Of a stretch of DNA of 57,703 nt, positions 40,592-49,105 are shown piece by piece (the stretch's first letter is position 1; the number at the start of each line of letters is the position of its first letter). The notes under the pieces were generated by a model. That model ran no database searches. It was not told the DNA's origin and was given only the letters and a program-made list of their open reading frames with translations. The translations under genes and the position numbers were made by a program. This DNA is from a bacterium (GTDB taxonomy: Bacteria > Bacillota > Bacilli > Lactobacillales > Streptococcaceae), in assembly GCA_905221035.1 (NCBI GenBank), contig CAJNBP010000011.1, positions 1 to 57,703 on the forward strand, written 5' to 3'.

Positions 40592-40755
40592 TTGGCAACA
40601 AAAAATTTAAAAATCATTAAGATATGTAATAGTGTGATAGACGTATTGTTCAGTTAATGGATGAACGTTCATTTAAGGCTTCAATCAAGAACATTAAATG
40701 TTTAGATAATGAGTCGGCTCAAAATTTTGCTTTTGTGGTCTTGAAAGGAAGTTGA
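40592..40755 (+). other. Two overlapping small ORFs in the leader of the LPXTG gene
   Basis: A TTG start at 40592 opens a 21-codon frame (MATKNLKIIKICNSVIDVLF and Ser) ending at 40657. Its TAA overlaps the ATG (40657) of a 32-codon frame, beginning MDERSFKASIKN and ending at 40755. An aaaggag lies 11 bases before the TTG. The TAATG overlap suggests coupling. They could be leader peptides or the frameshifted remnant of a gene; I do not recognise either product. The rest of the 408-bp gap holds the recombinase sites and the surface protein's promoter region. Confidence 0.35.
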
Positions 40756-40811
40756 TTTTGTTATTTTATAAGCCTAAAAAGGCAATTATATATTCCTGAG
40801 GAGGAAAAATT

Positions 40812-43586
40812 ATGAATAAACTCACTAAACTAGGTATTGTTACCTTCTCTGCTGTCACTCTTAGTGCTGCAGTACCAACTTTGGTGCATGCCGAGGAAAA
40901 CGTTGCGCCGCAGCCAAATACTGCCGCGAGACCAACTATTCAACCAACACTCACACCAAAACCCAATAATAACTGGGTTGATTATAGTATGCTCGACCCA
41001 ATTGCTAAACCAAAACCAAAGCCAGGTAAAGAAGTTTCGAAACCTGCTGAAAAGCCAGTAGAAGAGCCCGCACCTGTCGAAAAACCTTCGACCGAGGGCA
41101 ACATTCTTGCAAACGGAACAGATGAGGCTATCGCAGAGGACAAGAAAAATGCTGAGATCGAGAAAAAATATAATGTCGATCCAACTAATCAGCTCCCCGA
41201 GCCAGGCCTGCCAATCATAACGCCTGAACCAGAACAACCCATAACAGATTCTGAAGAGATGAAGAAGATGGTGGCGGAAGATTTAGCCTATAAGAATGGA
41301 GCAGCTAAGACTCAAGAAGAGCGTAATAAACTAATAGTTGAGGCTAATGAGAAGCTTTATGCTGCTAACGGAGTTGACATAGATGAACTAATCCATAGAC
41401 CAATCCCAGGAAAACCTGGAGCTGTGCAAGCAGTACCAGATATAAGCGCTCGAACATATGAAATACAAGCAGATTTCTTAGATGCTGATCGTGTTCAAAA
41501 ATATGGATACACTACTGAATCAAGGATTGATAGTCCAAAACGAGCAGAAGTTTGGTCTACATGGAACGCACCTGACAAAGATAGTGCAGATGGAATACTG
41601 ACAGCAAAAAAATTCTCCGACTACACTTTTAGCCACGTCGTAAAATCAGCTGCAGACCATCCAGATATCGACCCAGATCCAAAAGTTGTCAGAGTTAGTT
41701 ATGATGCAGCCTATGCTTTGCGTGGTTCTGGCTACAAAAATGGTAAAGGAGATAATCTTTTCCGCTACTATTTTATTTACACTAAAAATAAACCAGTAGA
41801 AGAAAAACCAACACCGAAAGATCCGCAACCAGCGGAAACGGAAAAACCTGCTGAAATTTCGAAACCAGTGGAAACAGTTAAGCCAACTGAGCAGCCGAAA
41901 CCAGCTGAGAACAAGCCGGTTGAAAATAAACCAGCTGAAACTCCCGTTCCAACTCCAAAACCAGCAGAAAAACCTCAACCAGAGGTTAAGCCTGCAGAAC
42001 AACCGCAACCTGCTAAACCAGTGAAACCAATTGAGAATGCTGGATTGCCAAAGATTCCTTATCGAAACGACCAGCCAAAACGTTGGTTTAACGGAGCAGG
42101 TCGCCCTACTCTAACAACAAATGACCTTGCTATTCCACTCCCTACTGAAAATGTAGAAAAAACATCTTACGGTTGGTGGACAGCTGAACCAGACTTGCTT
42201 CATGCAGGCTCTCATATAATAACAAGTACTTTTAGTTCGAATTTCAATAAACCGATGTTCGAAAACGGTAAAGAAATAAACTTTAAAGACAGCGGATTTA
42301 AAGATATGGATAGTAGGTTTAGACCTGCTCTTGTTCGAGTAAAAGTTCCAGAGTTGGAAGGAATGAACTACGAAGCTTATACAATCTTCTATGAAGTTCC
42401 TAATAAAAATGGAAATTCAACTTACGGAACAAATCAAACTCTCCAAGGTGGTAATGTCGCTTTAACTATCAGATCAAAAGAGAAGAAAGAAGATATCCAG
42501 GTTTATACATTAACTAAGGATAAAAAACTAGAAGAACTCTATTATTCAGACTTCCCAAGAGAAGAAACAAATCGTTATGATGAGAAAACTAAAACTCATT
42601 CATACAATCTACCTGCTGAAACCTATCAAACTTACGTTTTCTTATTTAAGAACCCTGCTGAAAAACCAGCTGAGCAAGTCAAACCTGAGGTTAAGCCAAG
42701 CGAGCAACCTAAGCCAGACAAGCAACCAAGTGTTCCTACTGTTCCAGCTGATCAACCACAGCCTACTAAGCCAGTACAACCAGTAGAGAAGCCAAGCGAA
42801 CAGCCTAAGCCAGACAAGCAACCAAGTGTTCCTACTGTTCCAGCTGATCAACCACAACCTGCTAAGCCAGAGAAACCAGCTGAGAAGCCAAGTAAGCAGC
42901 CTGTAAATCCAGTTACACCAGTTGCTCCAGTAACACCGACAATTCCCGTAACTCCTACGCTTAATCCAGCCATCCCAAACAATACTCGTGTTCTTTCGAA
43001 CAAAGCTGGAAGCGTTCGAGTACATGGTTCAGAAGCAACACTCAAAAATGTCAGCTACATCAAGGTAGAAGAAACCAAGTCGACTTCACTTGAATCAAAA
43101 GACTACAAGGCCTTCGACATTCATCTGTATGACGCGAATGGTAAGGCTATCCAGCCAAACGGCATGGTTCTAGTAAGTCTTTCTGCCGATAAGCCAGTTG
43201 AAAATGTTTACTATGTTGCTCCAGACGGCACCCTACAGGCATTGAAGTTCAAACAAGATACAGATAAGGTTACTTTTGAAACTAATCACTTTAGTATCTA
43301 TGCTATGACTTTCAAAGTTGCCGCAAGCCGTGATAACGGAGGTAGTACCACTCCTGTTCCAGTTGTAAATAGTAGTAATACTCCGACAACTACAGAACAA
43401 AAAGGAAATGACGTAAGTAGTACAAAAACTCAAGCTGAGCCGTTAGCAACTAAGACTGAAACTATTTCGAAACAAGTAGCTAAGACTTTGCCAAATACTG
43501 GAGAAAATAACTCAATTCTCGCCACCCTATTTGGAATGTTAACTCTAACTGCTGGATTATTTAGCTTTCGTAAGGAGTCAGAATAA
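40812..43586 (+). CDS. LPXTG cell-wall-anchored, proline-rich surface protein
   Basis: This 924-residue precursor has a signal peptide (MNKLTKLGIV to VHA, cleavage after Ala27) and a C-terminal sorting signal (LPNTG at residues 893-897, hydrophobic helix, RKESE). Between them, Pro/Lys/Glu-rich spacers (about 30-110, 325-415, 615-715) alternate with three folded regions (about 200-325, 415-615, and 735-840 with the motif FETNHFSIYAMTF). The spacers resemble those of streptococcal adhesins. Two 82-bp near-identical repeats lie at 42693-42870. The family is not one I can name, and ligand binding is unknown. It follows gaggaggaaaaatt. The neighbouring recombinase and IS remnant suggest an acquired block. 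Confidence 0.88.
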   Translation: MNKLTKLGIVTFSAVTLSAAVPTLVHAEENVAPQPNTAARPTIQPTLTPKPNNNWVDYSMLDPIAKPKPKPGKEVSKPAEKPVEEPAPVEKPSTEGNILANGTDEAIAEDKKNAEIEKKYNVDPTNQLPEPGLPIITPEPEQPITDSEEMKKMVAEDLAYKNGAAKTQEERNKLIVEANEKLYAANGVDIDELIHRPIPGKPGAVQAVPDISARTYEIQADFLDADRVQKYGYTTESRIDSPKRAEVWSTWNAPDKDSADGILTAKKFSDYTFSHVVKSAADHPDIDPDPKVVRVSYDAAYALRGSGYKNGKGDNLFRYYFIYTKNKPVEEKPTPKDPQPAETEKPAEISKPVETVKPTEQPKPAENKPVENKPAETPVPTPKPAEKPQPEVKPAEQPQPAKPVKPIENAGLPKIPYRNDQPKRWFNGAGRPTLTTNDLAIPLPTENVEKTSYGWWTAEPDLLHAGSHIITSTFSSNFNKPMFENGKEINFKDSGFKDMDSRFRPALVRVKVPELEGMNYEAYTIFYEVPNKNGNSTYGTNQTLQGGNVALTIRSKEKKEDIQVYTLTKDKKLEELYYSDFPREETNRYDEKTKTHSYNLPAETYQTYVFLFKNPAEKPAEQVKPEVKPSEQPKPDKQPSVPTVPADQPQPTKPVQPVEKPSEQPKPDKQPSVPTVPADQPQPAKPEKPAEKPSKQPVNPVTPVAPVTPTIPVTPTLNPAIPNNTRVLSNKAGSVRVHGSEATLKNVSYIKVEETKSTSLESKDYKAFDIHLYDANGKAIQPNGMVLVSLSADKPVENVYYVAPDGTLQALKFKQDTDKVTFETNHFSIYAMTFKVAASRDNGGSTTPVPVVNSSNTPTTTEQKGNDVSSTKTQAEPLATKTETISKQVAKTLPNTGENNSILATLFGMLTLTAGLFSFRKESE
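42693..42870 (+). repeat. Tandem 96-bp-period repeat in the LPXTG gene
   Basis: Two copies of 82 bp start at 42693 and 42789 and encode EKPSEQPKPDKQPSVPTVP-type spacer sequence. They are identical over more than 50 bases, so slippage or recombination could change spacer length in steps of 32 codons. Confidence 0.85.
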
Positions 43587-43632
43587 CTCCAATTCATAGT
43601 TTATCTATCAATTATTTTAGACTGTGAAAAAA

Positions 43633-43717
43633 TCAATTTGAGAAGATGATTTAGAAAATCTTTTCATGATAAAACGCATAATATCAAATTTTCTACATCT
43701 GATATTATGCGTTTTTT
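43633..43717 (+). repeat. aaacgcat-type terminator repeat after the LPXTG gene
   Basis: Arms aaaacgcataatatca (43671-43686) and tgatattatgcgtttt (from 43700), then a T-run, preceded by tcaatttgagaaga at 43633 as in the copy after ileS. It terminates the surface-protein gene. The remaining 43718-43895 is AT-rich with no gene seen. Confidence 0.8.
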
Positions 43718-43895
43718 ATAATTCTAAAATAGTATAGTGTATTGAAACTAGAACTGTAAATCGTGACTACTAAAACATTTCTAGAAATCAATTAGGAAAT
43801 TGAAAGTAATTTATAAAAATGAATTAGAATCTGTGTTGTAGTATTCTAACGTCAAACTGCTATAGTTTACTTAAATTTCGATTATCATCTTCTTG

Positions 43896-44525
43896 CTAGA
43901 AAAAGGGATTGAAGGTCTTTTCATGGGCGATGGTCGTAGCTGGACCATGCCCTGGATAGACATCGTAGTTTGGTAGGGTGAAGAGTTGGGTTTGGATACT
44001 ATGAAGGAGTTGCTCCATGCTACCAGTTGGAAGGTCTGTCCGTCCGATGGTTTCTCGGAAAAGAGCATCACCTGTCAAGACTAGGTGGGCATCAGGAAAG
44101 ACGATAGAAACGCCACCGATAGAGTGACCTGGTGTTGGCAAGACAGTGAAACGAAATTCTTCCAGCTGATATTCCTCATGAAATACAAAGGTGTGTTCTG
44201 CAGGTTTTGCGACAACATCTGCCATATCATCGTGGCGAGGGAGGCCAGAGAGATTATCGACAGGAGTGTAGAGCCAGCTGGCTTCGCTCTCTGCGATGTA
44301 GACAGGAGGATTGCCAAAAGTCTCGCGAACCAAGTCCAGACTCATGATATGGTCATAATGGGCGTGGGTCAATAGAATGGCACAGATAGGTTTGTTAATC
44401 TTCTTGATTGTCTGACGAATGGCGTCCCAATGGCTACCAGGATCGACAACGATGAGGTGCTTTTCACCTTCCAGATAATAGGTATTTTCATAGGCAACAG
44501 GATTCACAGTTTTATGGATTTTCAT
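43896..44525 (-). CDS. Metallo-beta-lactamase-fold hydrolase (glyoxalase II-like)
   Basis: This 209-residue protein has the metal-binding HAHYDH motif near residues 54-61 (LLTHAHYDHIMS), a second His in TPGHSIGGVS and Asp in LTGDALF, with the last His in YPGHGPATT. It is of the glyoxalase-II/persulfide dioxygenase-like subgroup common in Firmicutes; the actual substrate is not decided. The start follows attggagctaat. It corresponds to the pneumococcal gene after pepO, so the recombinase/LPXTG block is inserted between two backbone neighbours. Confidence 0.87.
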   Translation of the reverse strand: MKIHKTVNPVAYENTYYLEGEKHLIVVDPGSHWDAIRQTIKKINKPICAILLTHAHYDHIMSLDLVRETFGNPPVYIAESEASWLYTPVDNLSGLPRHDDMADVVAKPAEHTFVFHEEYQLEEFRFTVLPTPGHSIGGVSIVFPDAHLVLTGDALFRETIGRTDLPTGSMEQLLHSIQTQLFTLPNYDVYPGHGPATTIAHEKTFNPFF

Positions 44526-44602
44526 ATTAGCTCCAATCTCAAAGAATGTACTATTATCAGTATAGCACAGTTAGGGAGAATAGGTGAGGATTTAGAATGA
44601 AT

Positions 44603-44639
44603 TAAAAAACCAGCATGACTAGATGAAGACAGGCTGGTT
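44603..44639 (-). terminator. Terminator of the small secreted protein gene
   Basis: Stem AACCAGC / GCTGGTT with an 18-base loop; on the minus strand it is followed by a T-run. Confidence 0.75.
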
Positions 44640-44648
44640 ATCAATTTA

Positions 44649-44912
44649 TCAATATTGGAGAGGTGTCAATTGCCCTTCATAGGTTGCATAAACTCCGTCA
44701 TTAGCTTGTTTGATAGACGTGATGTTTAGAGTGCCGCCGTAGTTGGCTTCTAGTTTGTCGCTATATTCACTATAACTTATCCTATTGGGGAGGTTCTGGT
44801 CGTTAGCATAGTATTGAACGACTGTTTTTTTATAGCTTTGCTGGTTGAATAGGAACAGACAGCTAACTCCTAATACTAGGAGAGCAAAGATAGAAATAGC
44901 AGTTTTTTTCAT
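44649..44912 (-). CDS. Small exported or membrane-anchored protein, unknown
   Basis: This 87-residue protein begins with MKKTAISIFALLVLGVSCLFLF, an N-terminal hydrophobic segment that is either a signal peptide or an anchor. A Cys at residue 18 does not sit in a good lipobox (GVSC followed by Leu). The outside part (residues 25-87) is polar with a likely beta fold (VQYYANDQNLP, GVYATYEGQLTPLQY), recalling YxeA-like DUF1093 proteins only weakly. It follows aaggagaacacct and has its own terminator. No function can be given. Confidence 0.7.
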   Translation of the reverse strand: MKKTAISIFALLVLGVSCLFLFNQQSYKKTVVQYYANDQNLPNRISYSEYSDKLEANYGGTLNITSIKQANDGVYATYEGQLTPLQY

Positions 44913-44963
44913 AGGTGTTCTCCTTATAAACTAAAGGATAGAAGAAAGTATCTTGAGGATTTT

Positions 44964-45116
44964 TATACTCTTCGAAAATCTCTTCAAACCGCGTCAACGT
45001 CGCCTTGACGTATATATGTGACTGACTTTGTCAGTCTTATCTACAACCTCAAAGCGGTGCTTTGAGCAACCTGCGGCTAGTTTCCTAGTTTGCTCTTTGA
45101 TTTTCATTGAGTATTA
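44964..45116 (+). repeat. BOX element (A-B-C form) upstream of rel
   Basis: A full-length BOX from tatactcttcgaaaatc to ttttcattgagtatta, with the boxB palindrome gactgactttgtcagtc. The remaining gap to rel (45117-45407) holds a small gtcacagtgtatgtgac inverted repeat, a direct repeat (aattctgaattat at about 45299 and 45319) and the rel promoter. Confidence 0.93.
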
Positions 45117-45374
45117 ATTCCAAAATCCAGTCAAGTCACAGTGTATGTGACACGAGTTCCACTGTTTAGCTTTCGTATCTTCAAGGAAATTGAGGGAAGT
45201 CAGAAAGTCTTTCGGTTACAATATGGTTTCCGTTGATCTATCTCTCCTTCTATCACCTAAGTTTAAAATCTAACTTCGTAATATATTATATACTAATAAT
45301 TCTGAATTATCAATCAATTCTGAATTATTTTTTTCTTATTCTGTTCCAATCTAGTTTTCATATTCTTAAAAAAG

Positions 45375-45383
45375 TGATAAAAT
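45375..45383 (+). promoter_or_regulatory. Extended -10 promoter for rel
   Basis: TGATAAAAT at 45375-45383 fits an extended -10, 25 bases before the ATG. No good -35 is visible. Confidence 0.5.
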
Positions 45384-45407
45384 GGTAGGAAGAATTGGAG
45401 AGTATAG

Positions 45408-47630
45408 ATGCCAAAAGAAGTGAATTTAACAGGCGAAGAAGTTGTCGCCTTAACCAAAGAATATTTAACGGAAGAGGATGTCCATTTTGTCCATAAGGCC
45501 TTGGTTTATGCGGTGGATTGCCATAGTGGTCAATACCGCAAATCAGGCGAGCCTTATATCATTCACCCTATCCAAGTGGCAGGTATTTTAGCCAAACTCA
45601 AGCTGGACGCTGTAACGGTAGCTTGTGGTTTCTTGCATGATGTGGTGGAAGATACTGATGCGACCTTGGATGACTTGGAAAGAGAGTTTGGTCCTGATGT
45701 GCGCGTGATTGTCGATGGGGTTACTAAACTCGGTAAGGTCAAGTACAAGTCTCATGAAGAACAGTTAGCTGAAAATCATCGCAAGATGCTCATGGCCATG
45801 TCTGAGGACATCCGTGTGATCTTGGTCAAACTGTCAGACCGCTTGCACAATATGCGGACCCTGAAACACCTTCGCAAAGACAAGCAGGAGCGTATTTCCA
45901 AAGAAACTATGGAAATCTATGCACCGCTTGCCCACCGTTTGGGGATTTCCAGTGTCAAATGGGAATTGGAAGATCTGTCTTTCCGTTATCTCAATCCTAC
46001 GGAGTTTTACAAGATTACCCATATGATGAAGGAAAAGCGCAGAGAGCGTGAAGCCTTGGTGGATGAGGTGGTCACAAAATTAGAGGAATATACGACAGAT
46101 CGTCACTTGAAAGGGAAAATTTACGGTCGTCCCAAGCATATTTACTCGATTTTCCGCAAAATGCAGGACAAGAGAAAACGGTTTGAGGAAATCTATGACC
46201 TGATTGCTATTCGATGTATTTTGGATACCCAAAGTGATGTTTATGCCATGCTTGGTTACGTACATGAGCTTTGGAAACCGATGCCTGGACGTTTCAAAGA
46301 CTATATCGCCAACCGCAAGGCCAATGGTTACCAGTCTATCCATACGACTGTTTATGGGCCGAAAGGGCCGATTGAATTCCAGATTCGGACCAAGGAAATG
46401 CATGAGGTGGCTGAGTACGGGGTTGCGGCTCACTGGGCTTATAAGAAAGGCATTAAGGGGCAGGTTAACAGCAAGGAATCCGCTATTGGAATGAACTGGA
46501 TTAAGGAGATGATGGAGCTACAAGACCAGGCTGATGATGCCAAGGAATTTGTGGATTCTGTTAAGGAAAACTATCTGGCTGAGGAGATTTACGTCTTTAC
46601 CCCAGATGGAGCTGTCCGCTCTCTTCCAAAAGATTCAGGACCGATTGATTTTGCCTACGAAATTCATACTAAAGTCGGTGAAAAAGCGACGGGTGCCAAG
46701 GTCAATGGTCGCATGGTCCCACTAACAACTAAGCTTAAGACAGGGGATCAGGTTGAAATTGTTACCAACCCGAACTCCTTTGGACCGAGTCGTGACTGGC
46801 TCAACATGGTCAAGACCAGCAAGGCGCGCAACAAGATTCGTCAGTTCTTTAAAAACCAAGATAAGGAATTGTCTGTCAATAAGGGTCGTGAAATGCTGAT
46901 GGCTCAGTTCCAAGAAAATGGCTACGTAGCAAATAAATTCATGGACAAGCGCCACATGGATCAAGTTCTACAAAAGACAAGCTACAAGACAGAAGAATCC
47001 CTCTTTGCGGCCATCGGTTTTGGCGAAATCGGTGCGATTACCGTCTTTAACCGTCTAACTGAAAAGGAACGCCGTGAGGAGGAACGTGCCAAGGCCAAGG
47101 CTGAGGCAGAGGAGCTTGTCAAAGGTGGCGAGATCAAGGTTGAAAATAAAGAAACCCTCAAGGTCAAGCATGAGGGTGGTGTGGTCATTGAAGGTGCCTC
47201 AGGTCTCCTCGTGCGGATTGCCAAGTGCTGTAATCCTGTGCCTGGTGACGATATTGTCGGTTACATTACCAAGGGGCGTGGTGTAGCCATTCACCGTGTG
47301 GACTGTATGAACCTGCGCGCTCAAGAAAACTATGAGCAACGTCTCCTTGATGTGGAGTGGGAAGACCAGTACTCTAGCTCAAATAAGGAGTATATGGCTC
47401 ATATCGACATTTACGGCCTCAACCGTACAGGACTGTTGAACGATGTACTGCAAGTTCTTTCAAACACAACCAAGAATATTTCAACAGTCAACGCCCAACC
47501 AACCAAGGATATGAAATTTGCCAATATCCATGTGTCCTTCGGCATTGCCAACCTCTCGACGCTGACTACGGTCGTGGACAAGATTAAGAGTGTGCCTGAG
47601 GTTTATTCTGTCAAACGGACCAACGGCTAA
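45408..47630 (+). CDS. relA: Bifunctional (p)ppGpp synthetase/hydrolase (Rel)
   Basis: This 740-residue enzyme makes and degrades (p)ppGpp in the stringent response. The HD hydrolase domain has FLHDVVEDT near residues 77-85. The synthetase domain has [10 protein letters not shown] and [15 protein letters not shown], followed by IEFQIRT. Then come a TGS domain ([19 protein letters not shown]), a Cys-containing zinc-finger region ([15 protein letters not shown]) and a C-terminal ACT domain. The HD motif is intact, so the hydrolase should be active, as in Firmicute Rel. It starts after ggagagtatag and is 29 bases before dtd. Confidence 0.97.
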   Translation: MPKEVNLTGEEVVALTKEYLTEEDVHFVHKALVYAVDCHSGQYRKSGEPYIIHPIQVAGILAKLKLDAVTVACGFLHDVVEDTDATLDDLEREFGPDVRVIVDGVTKLGKVKYKSHEEQLAENHRKMLMAMSEDIRVILVKLSDRLHNMRTLKHLRKDKQERISKETMEIYAPLAHRLGISSVKWELEDLSFRYLNPTEFYKITHMMKEKRREREALVDEVVTKLEEYTTDRHLKGKIYGRPKHIYSIFRKMQDKRKRFEEIYDLIAIRCILDTQSDVYAMLGYVHELWKPMPGRFKDYIANRKANGYQSIHTTVYGPKGPIEFQIRTKEMHEVAEYGVAAHWAYKKGIKGQVNSKESAIGMNWIKEMMELQDQADDAKEFVDSVKENYLAEEIYVFTPDGAVRSLPKDSGPIDFAYEIHTKVGEKATGAKVNGRMVPLTTKLKTGDQVEIVTNPNSFGPSRDWLNMVKTSKARNKIRQFFKNQDKELSVNKGREMLMAQFQENGYVANKFMDKRHMDQVLQKTSYKTEESLFAAIGFGEIGAITVFNRLTEKERREEERAKAKAEAEELVKGGEIKVENKETLKVKHEGGVVIEGASGLLVRIAKCCNPVPGDDIVGYITKGRGVAIHRVDCMNLRAQENYEQRLLDVEWEDQYSSSNKEYMAHIDIYGLNRTGLLNDVLQVLSNTTKNISTVNAQPTKDMKFANIHVSFGIANLSTLTTVVDKIKSVPEVYSVKRTNG

Positions 47631-47659
47631 TTGCCCGAGCTCTTACTAGAAAGGCTATT

Positions 47660-48103
47660 ATGAAAATCATTATCCAACGGGTTAAAAAGGCCCAAGTGAG
47701 TATCGAAGGTCAGGTTCAGGGGAAAATCAATCAGGGGCTCTTATTGCTGGTTGGTGTTGGACCAGAGGACCAAGAGGAAGATTTGGACTATGCTGTGAGA
47801 AAGCTTGTTAATATGCGGATTTTTTCGGACGCAGAAGGCAAGATGAACCTGTCTGTCAAAGATATTGAAGGACAAATACTTTCTATTTCACAGTTTACCC
47901 TCTTTGCGGACACCAAGAAAGGCAATCGTCCAGCCTTTACAGGCGCAGCCAAGCCTGATATGGCATCAGATTTCTATGATGCCTTTAATCGAAAATTAGC
48001 GCAAGAAGTGCCCGTTCAGACAGGCATCTTTGGAGCAGATATGCAGGTTGAGCTGGTCAATGACGGACCTGTTACCATTATCCTTGATACGAAAAATAGA
48101 TAA
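47660..48103 (+). CDS. dtd: D-aminoacyl-tRNA deacylase
   Basis: This 147-residue protein hydrolyses D-amino acids wrongly attached to tRNA. The catalytic SQFTLFAD segment is near residues 77-84, and [10 protein letters not shown] corresponds to the conserved Gly-x-Pro loop region of the dimer. It is of normal length and follows rel in an operon, as in other streptococci. Confidence 0.96.
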   Translation: MKIIIQRVKKAQVSIEGQVQGKINQGLLLLVGVGPEDQEEDLDYAVRKLVNMRIFSDAEGKMNLSVKDIEGQILSISQFTLFADTKKGNRPAFTGAAKPDMASDFYDAFNRKLAQEVPVQTGIFGADMQVELVNDGPVTIILDTKNR

Positions 48104-48108
48104 GAAAG

Positions 48109-48133
48109 ACCAAGCCAGCCGGCTTGGTTTTTC
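48109..48133 (+). terminator. Terminator after dtd
   Basis: Stem ACCAAGCC / GGCTTGGT with a short loop, followed by a T-run. The convergent membrane-protein gene ends at 48141. Confidence 0.88.
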
Positions 48134-48140
48134 TTATCTA

Positions 48141-48554
48141 TCACAAAATACTCCAAAATGAAATTGGTGCTTGATAGGCTTGGGGGAAGTCTCTTTTCAG
48201 GATTTGACAGGTGCGATAGGAGGGGATGAGATGTCCTAGGATGAGGAGACTTCCCTGAAGGAAAAGTGGGACACTCCTTAAAAACAGCAAGGAGAGAATT
48301 ATCAGGCTATCCCAGAGGAGAATTTGTAAGGCAAAACGCCAGAATTTCGGTCTAATCTGGGAATAGAGTTGACTAAAGTGGTCACAAAGTTGGTTGGAAA
48401 GATAGGTCAATAGCACAGGGTGAAAGAAGATGAGCCAACCGCTATAAATCAAAATCCAGTCCCAAGTAAGCCCCCCTTTAAATGCCAAAAATGCCAGCAT
48501 GATTCCATCGATGACAAGGAGTTGAATGGTTTTGATGTAGATAATTTTTTTCAT
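48141..48554 (-). CDS. Small membrane protein, paralogue A
   Basis: This 137-residue protein has four predicted membrane helices (about residues 8-26, 31-50, 72-92 and 94-112). A conserved charged stretch lies between helices 2 and 3 (LSNQLCDHFSQLYSQIRPKFWRF). It has the same length and layout as the product of 48573-48986, with similar ends (QAYQAPISFWSIL here, DFYDKHISLWKCL there), so the two are tandem paralogues. It follows aaaaggaggttttatc. Function unknown. Confidence 0.75.
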   Translation of the reverse strand: MKKIIYIKTIQLLVIDGIMLAFLAFKGGLTWDWILIYSGWLIFFHPVLLTYLSNQLCDHFSQLYSQIRPKFWRFALQILLWDSLIILSLLFLRSVPLFLQGSLLILGHLIPSYRTCQILKRDFPQAYQAPISFWSIL

Positions 48555-48572
48555 GATAAAACCTCCTTTTCC

Positions 48573-48986
48573 CTAGAGACACTTCCACAAAGAGATATGT
48601 TTGTCGTAAAAGTCTAGATAGTTTTCTCTTAGGTAGTCAGTTGTCCTATAATATAAAGTAGAATGGCAAGCAGTGACGATTGGCATAAGAGTGGAAAATC
48701 GCTGAGAACTAATGAAGGCGAAGAGGATAAATAATAGAAAATCAATGGTGAGCACCCCTAAATAGTAGAAGCGAATCTTTTTATTGATTTGAGTATCAAT
48801 CTCAGAGAAATGTTTTTTGAGTCGGTTGACCAAGCGAAATAGCAGGAGTCCTTGAGCAAGGATGAAAATAAAACCAGTGAGCAAGAGCCAGTCCAAAGCT
48901 GTCTCGGGTCTAGTGCTGAAAAATGCAAATAGTAGCAAATCGATAACTGCAATTGCTGTAAAATGGATTCTAAAGAGATTTTTCAT
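48573..48986 (-). CDS. Small membrane protein, paralogue B
   Basis: This 137-residue, four-helix membrane protein is the upstream partner of the paralogue ending at 48141, 18 bases away. The loop between helices 2 and 3 (LVNRLKKHFSEIDTQINKKIRFYY) and the tail DKHISLWKCL align with paralogue A. A good ribosome site (gagggaggtcatctt) precedes the ATG. The pair may act as a hetero-oligomer, but this is only inference from the tandem arrangement. Confidence 0.75.
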   Translation of the reverse strand: MKNLFRIHFTAIAVIDLLLFAFFSTRPETALDWLLLTGFIFILAQGLLLFRLVNRLKKHFSEIDTQINKKIRFYYLGVLTIDFLLFILFAFISSQRFSTLMPIVTACHSTLYYRTTDYLRENYLDFYDKHISLWKCL

Positions 48987-49105
48987 AAGATGACCTCCCT
49001 CTTTTATCTAGCTTCATTCTACTCCAAAAGAATGGAAGTTACAAGTAAAATGATAAAAAATTTTAGTAAGGAGATTCTATTAGATTTCTTTATTTGAGTT
49101 CCCTC

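Noticed and set aside
41646..42008. Trp/Phe-rich minus-strand frames opposite the LPXTG gene (also 42642-43025)
   Set aside because: They are the antisense of Pro/Lys/Glu repeats and have no start signals.
42650..42905. Repeats in the LPXTG gene as a CRISPR array
   Set aside because: The repeats are in frame, encode proline-rich spacer and have no regular spacer structure. No CRISPR array or tRNA/rRNA gene was seen anywhere in the window.
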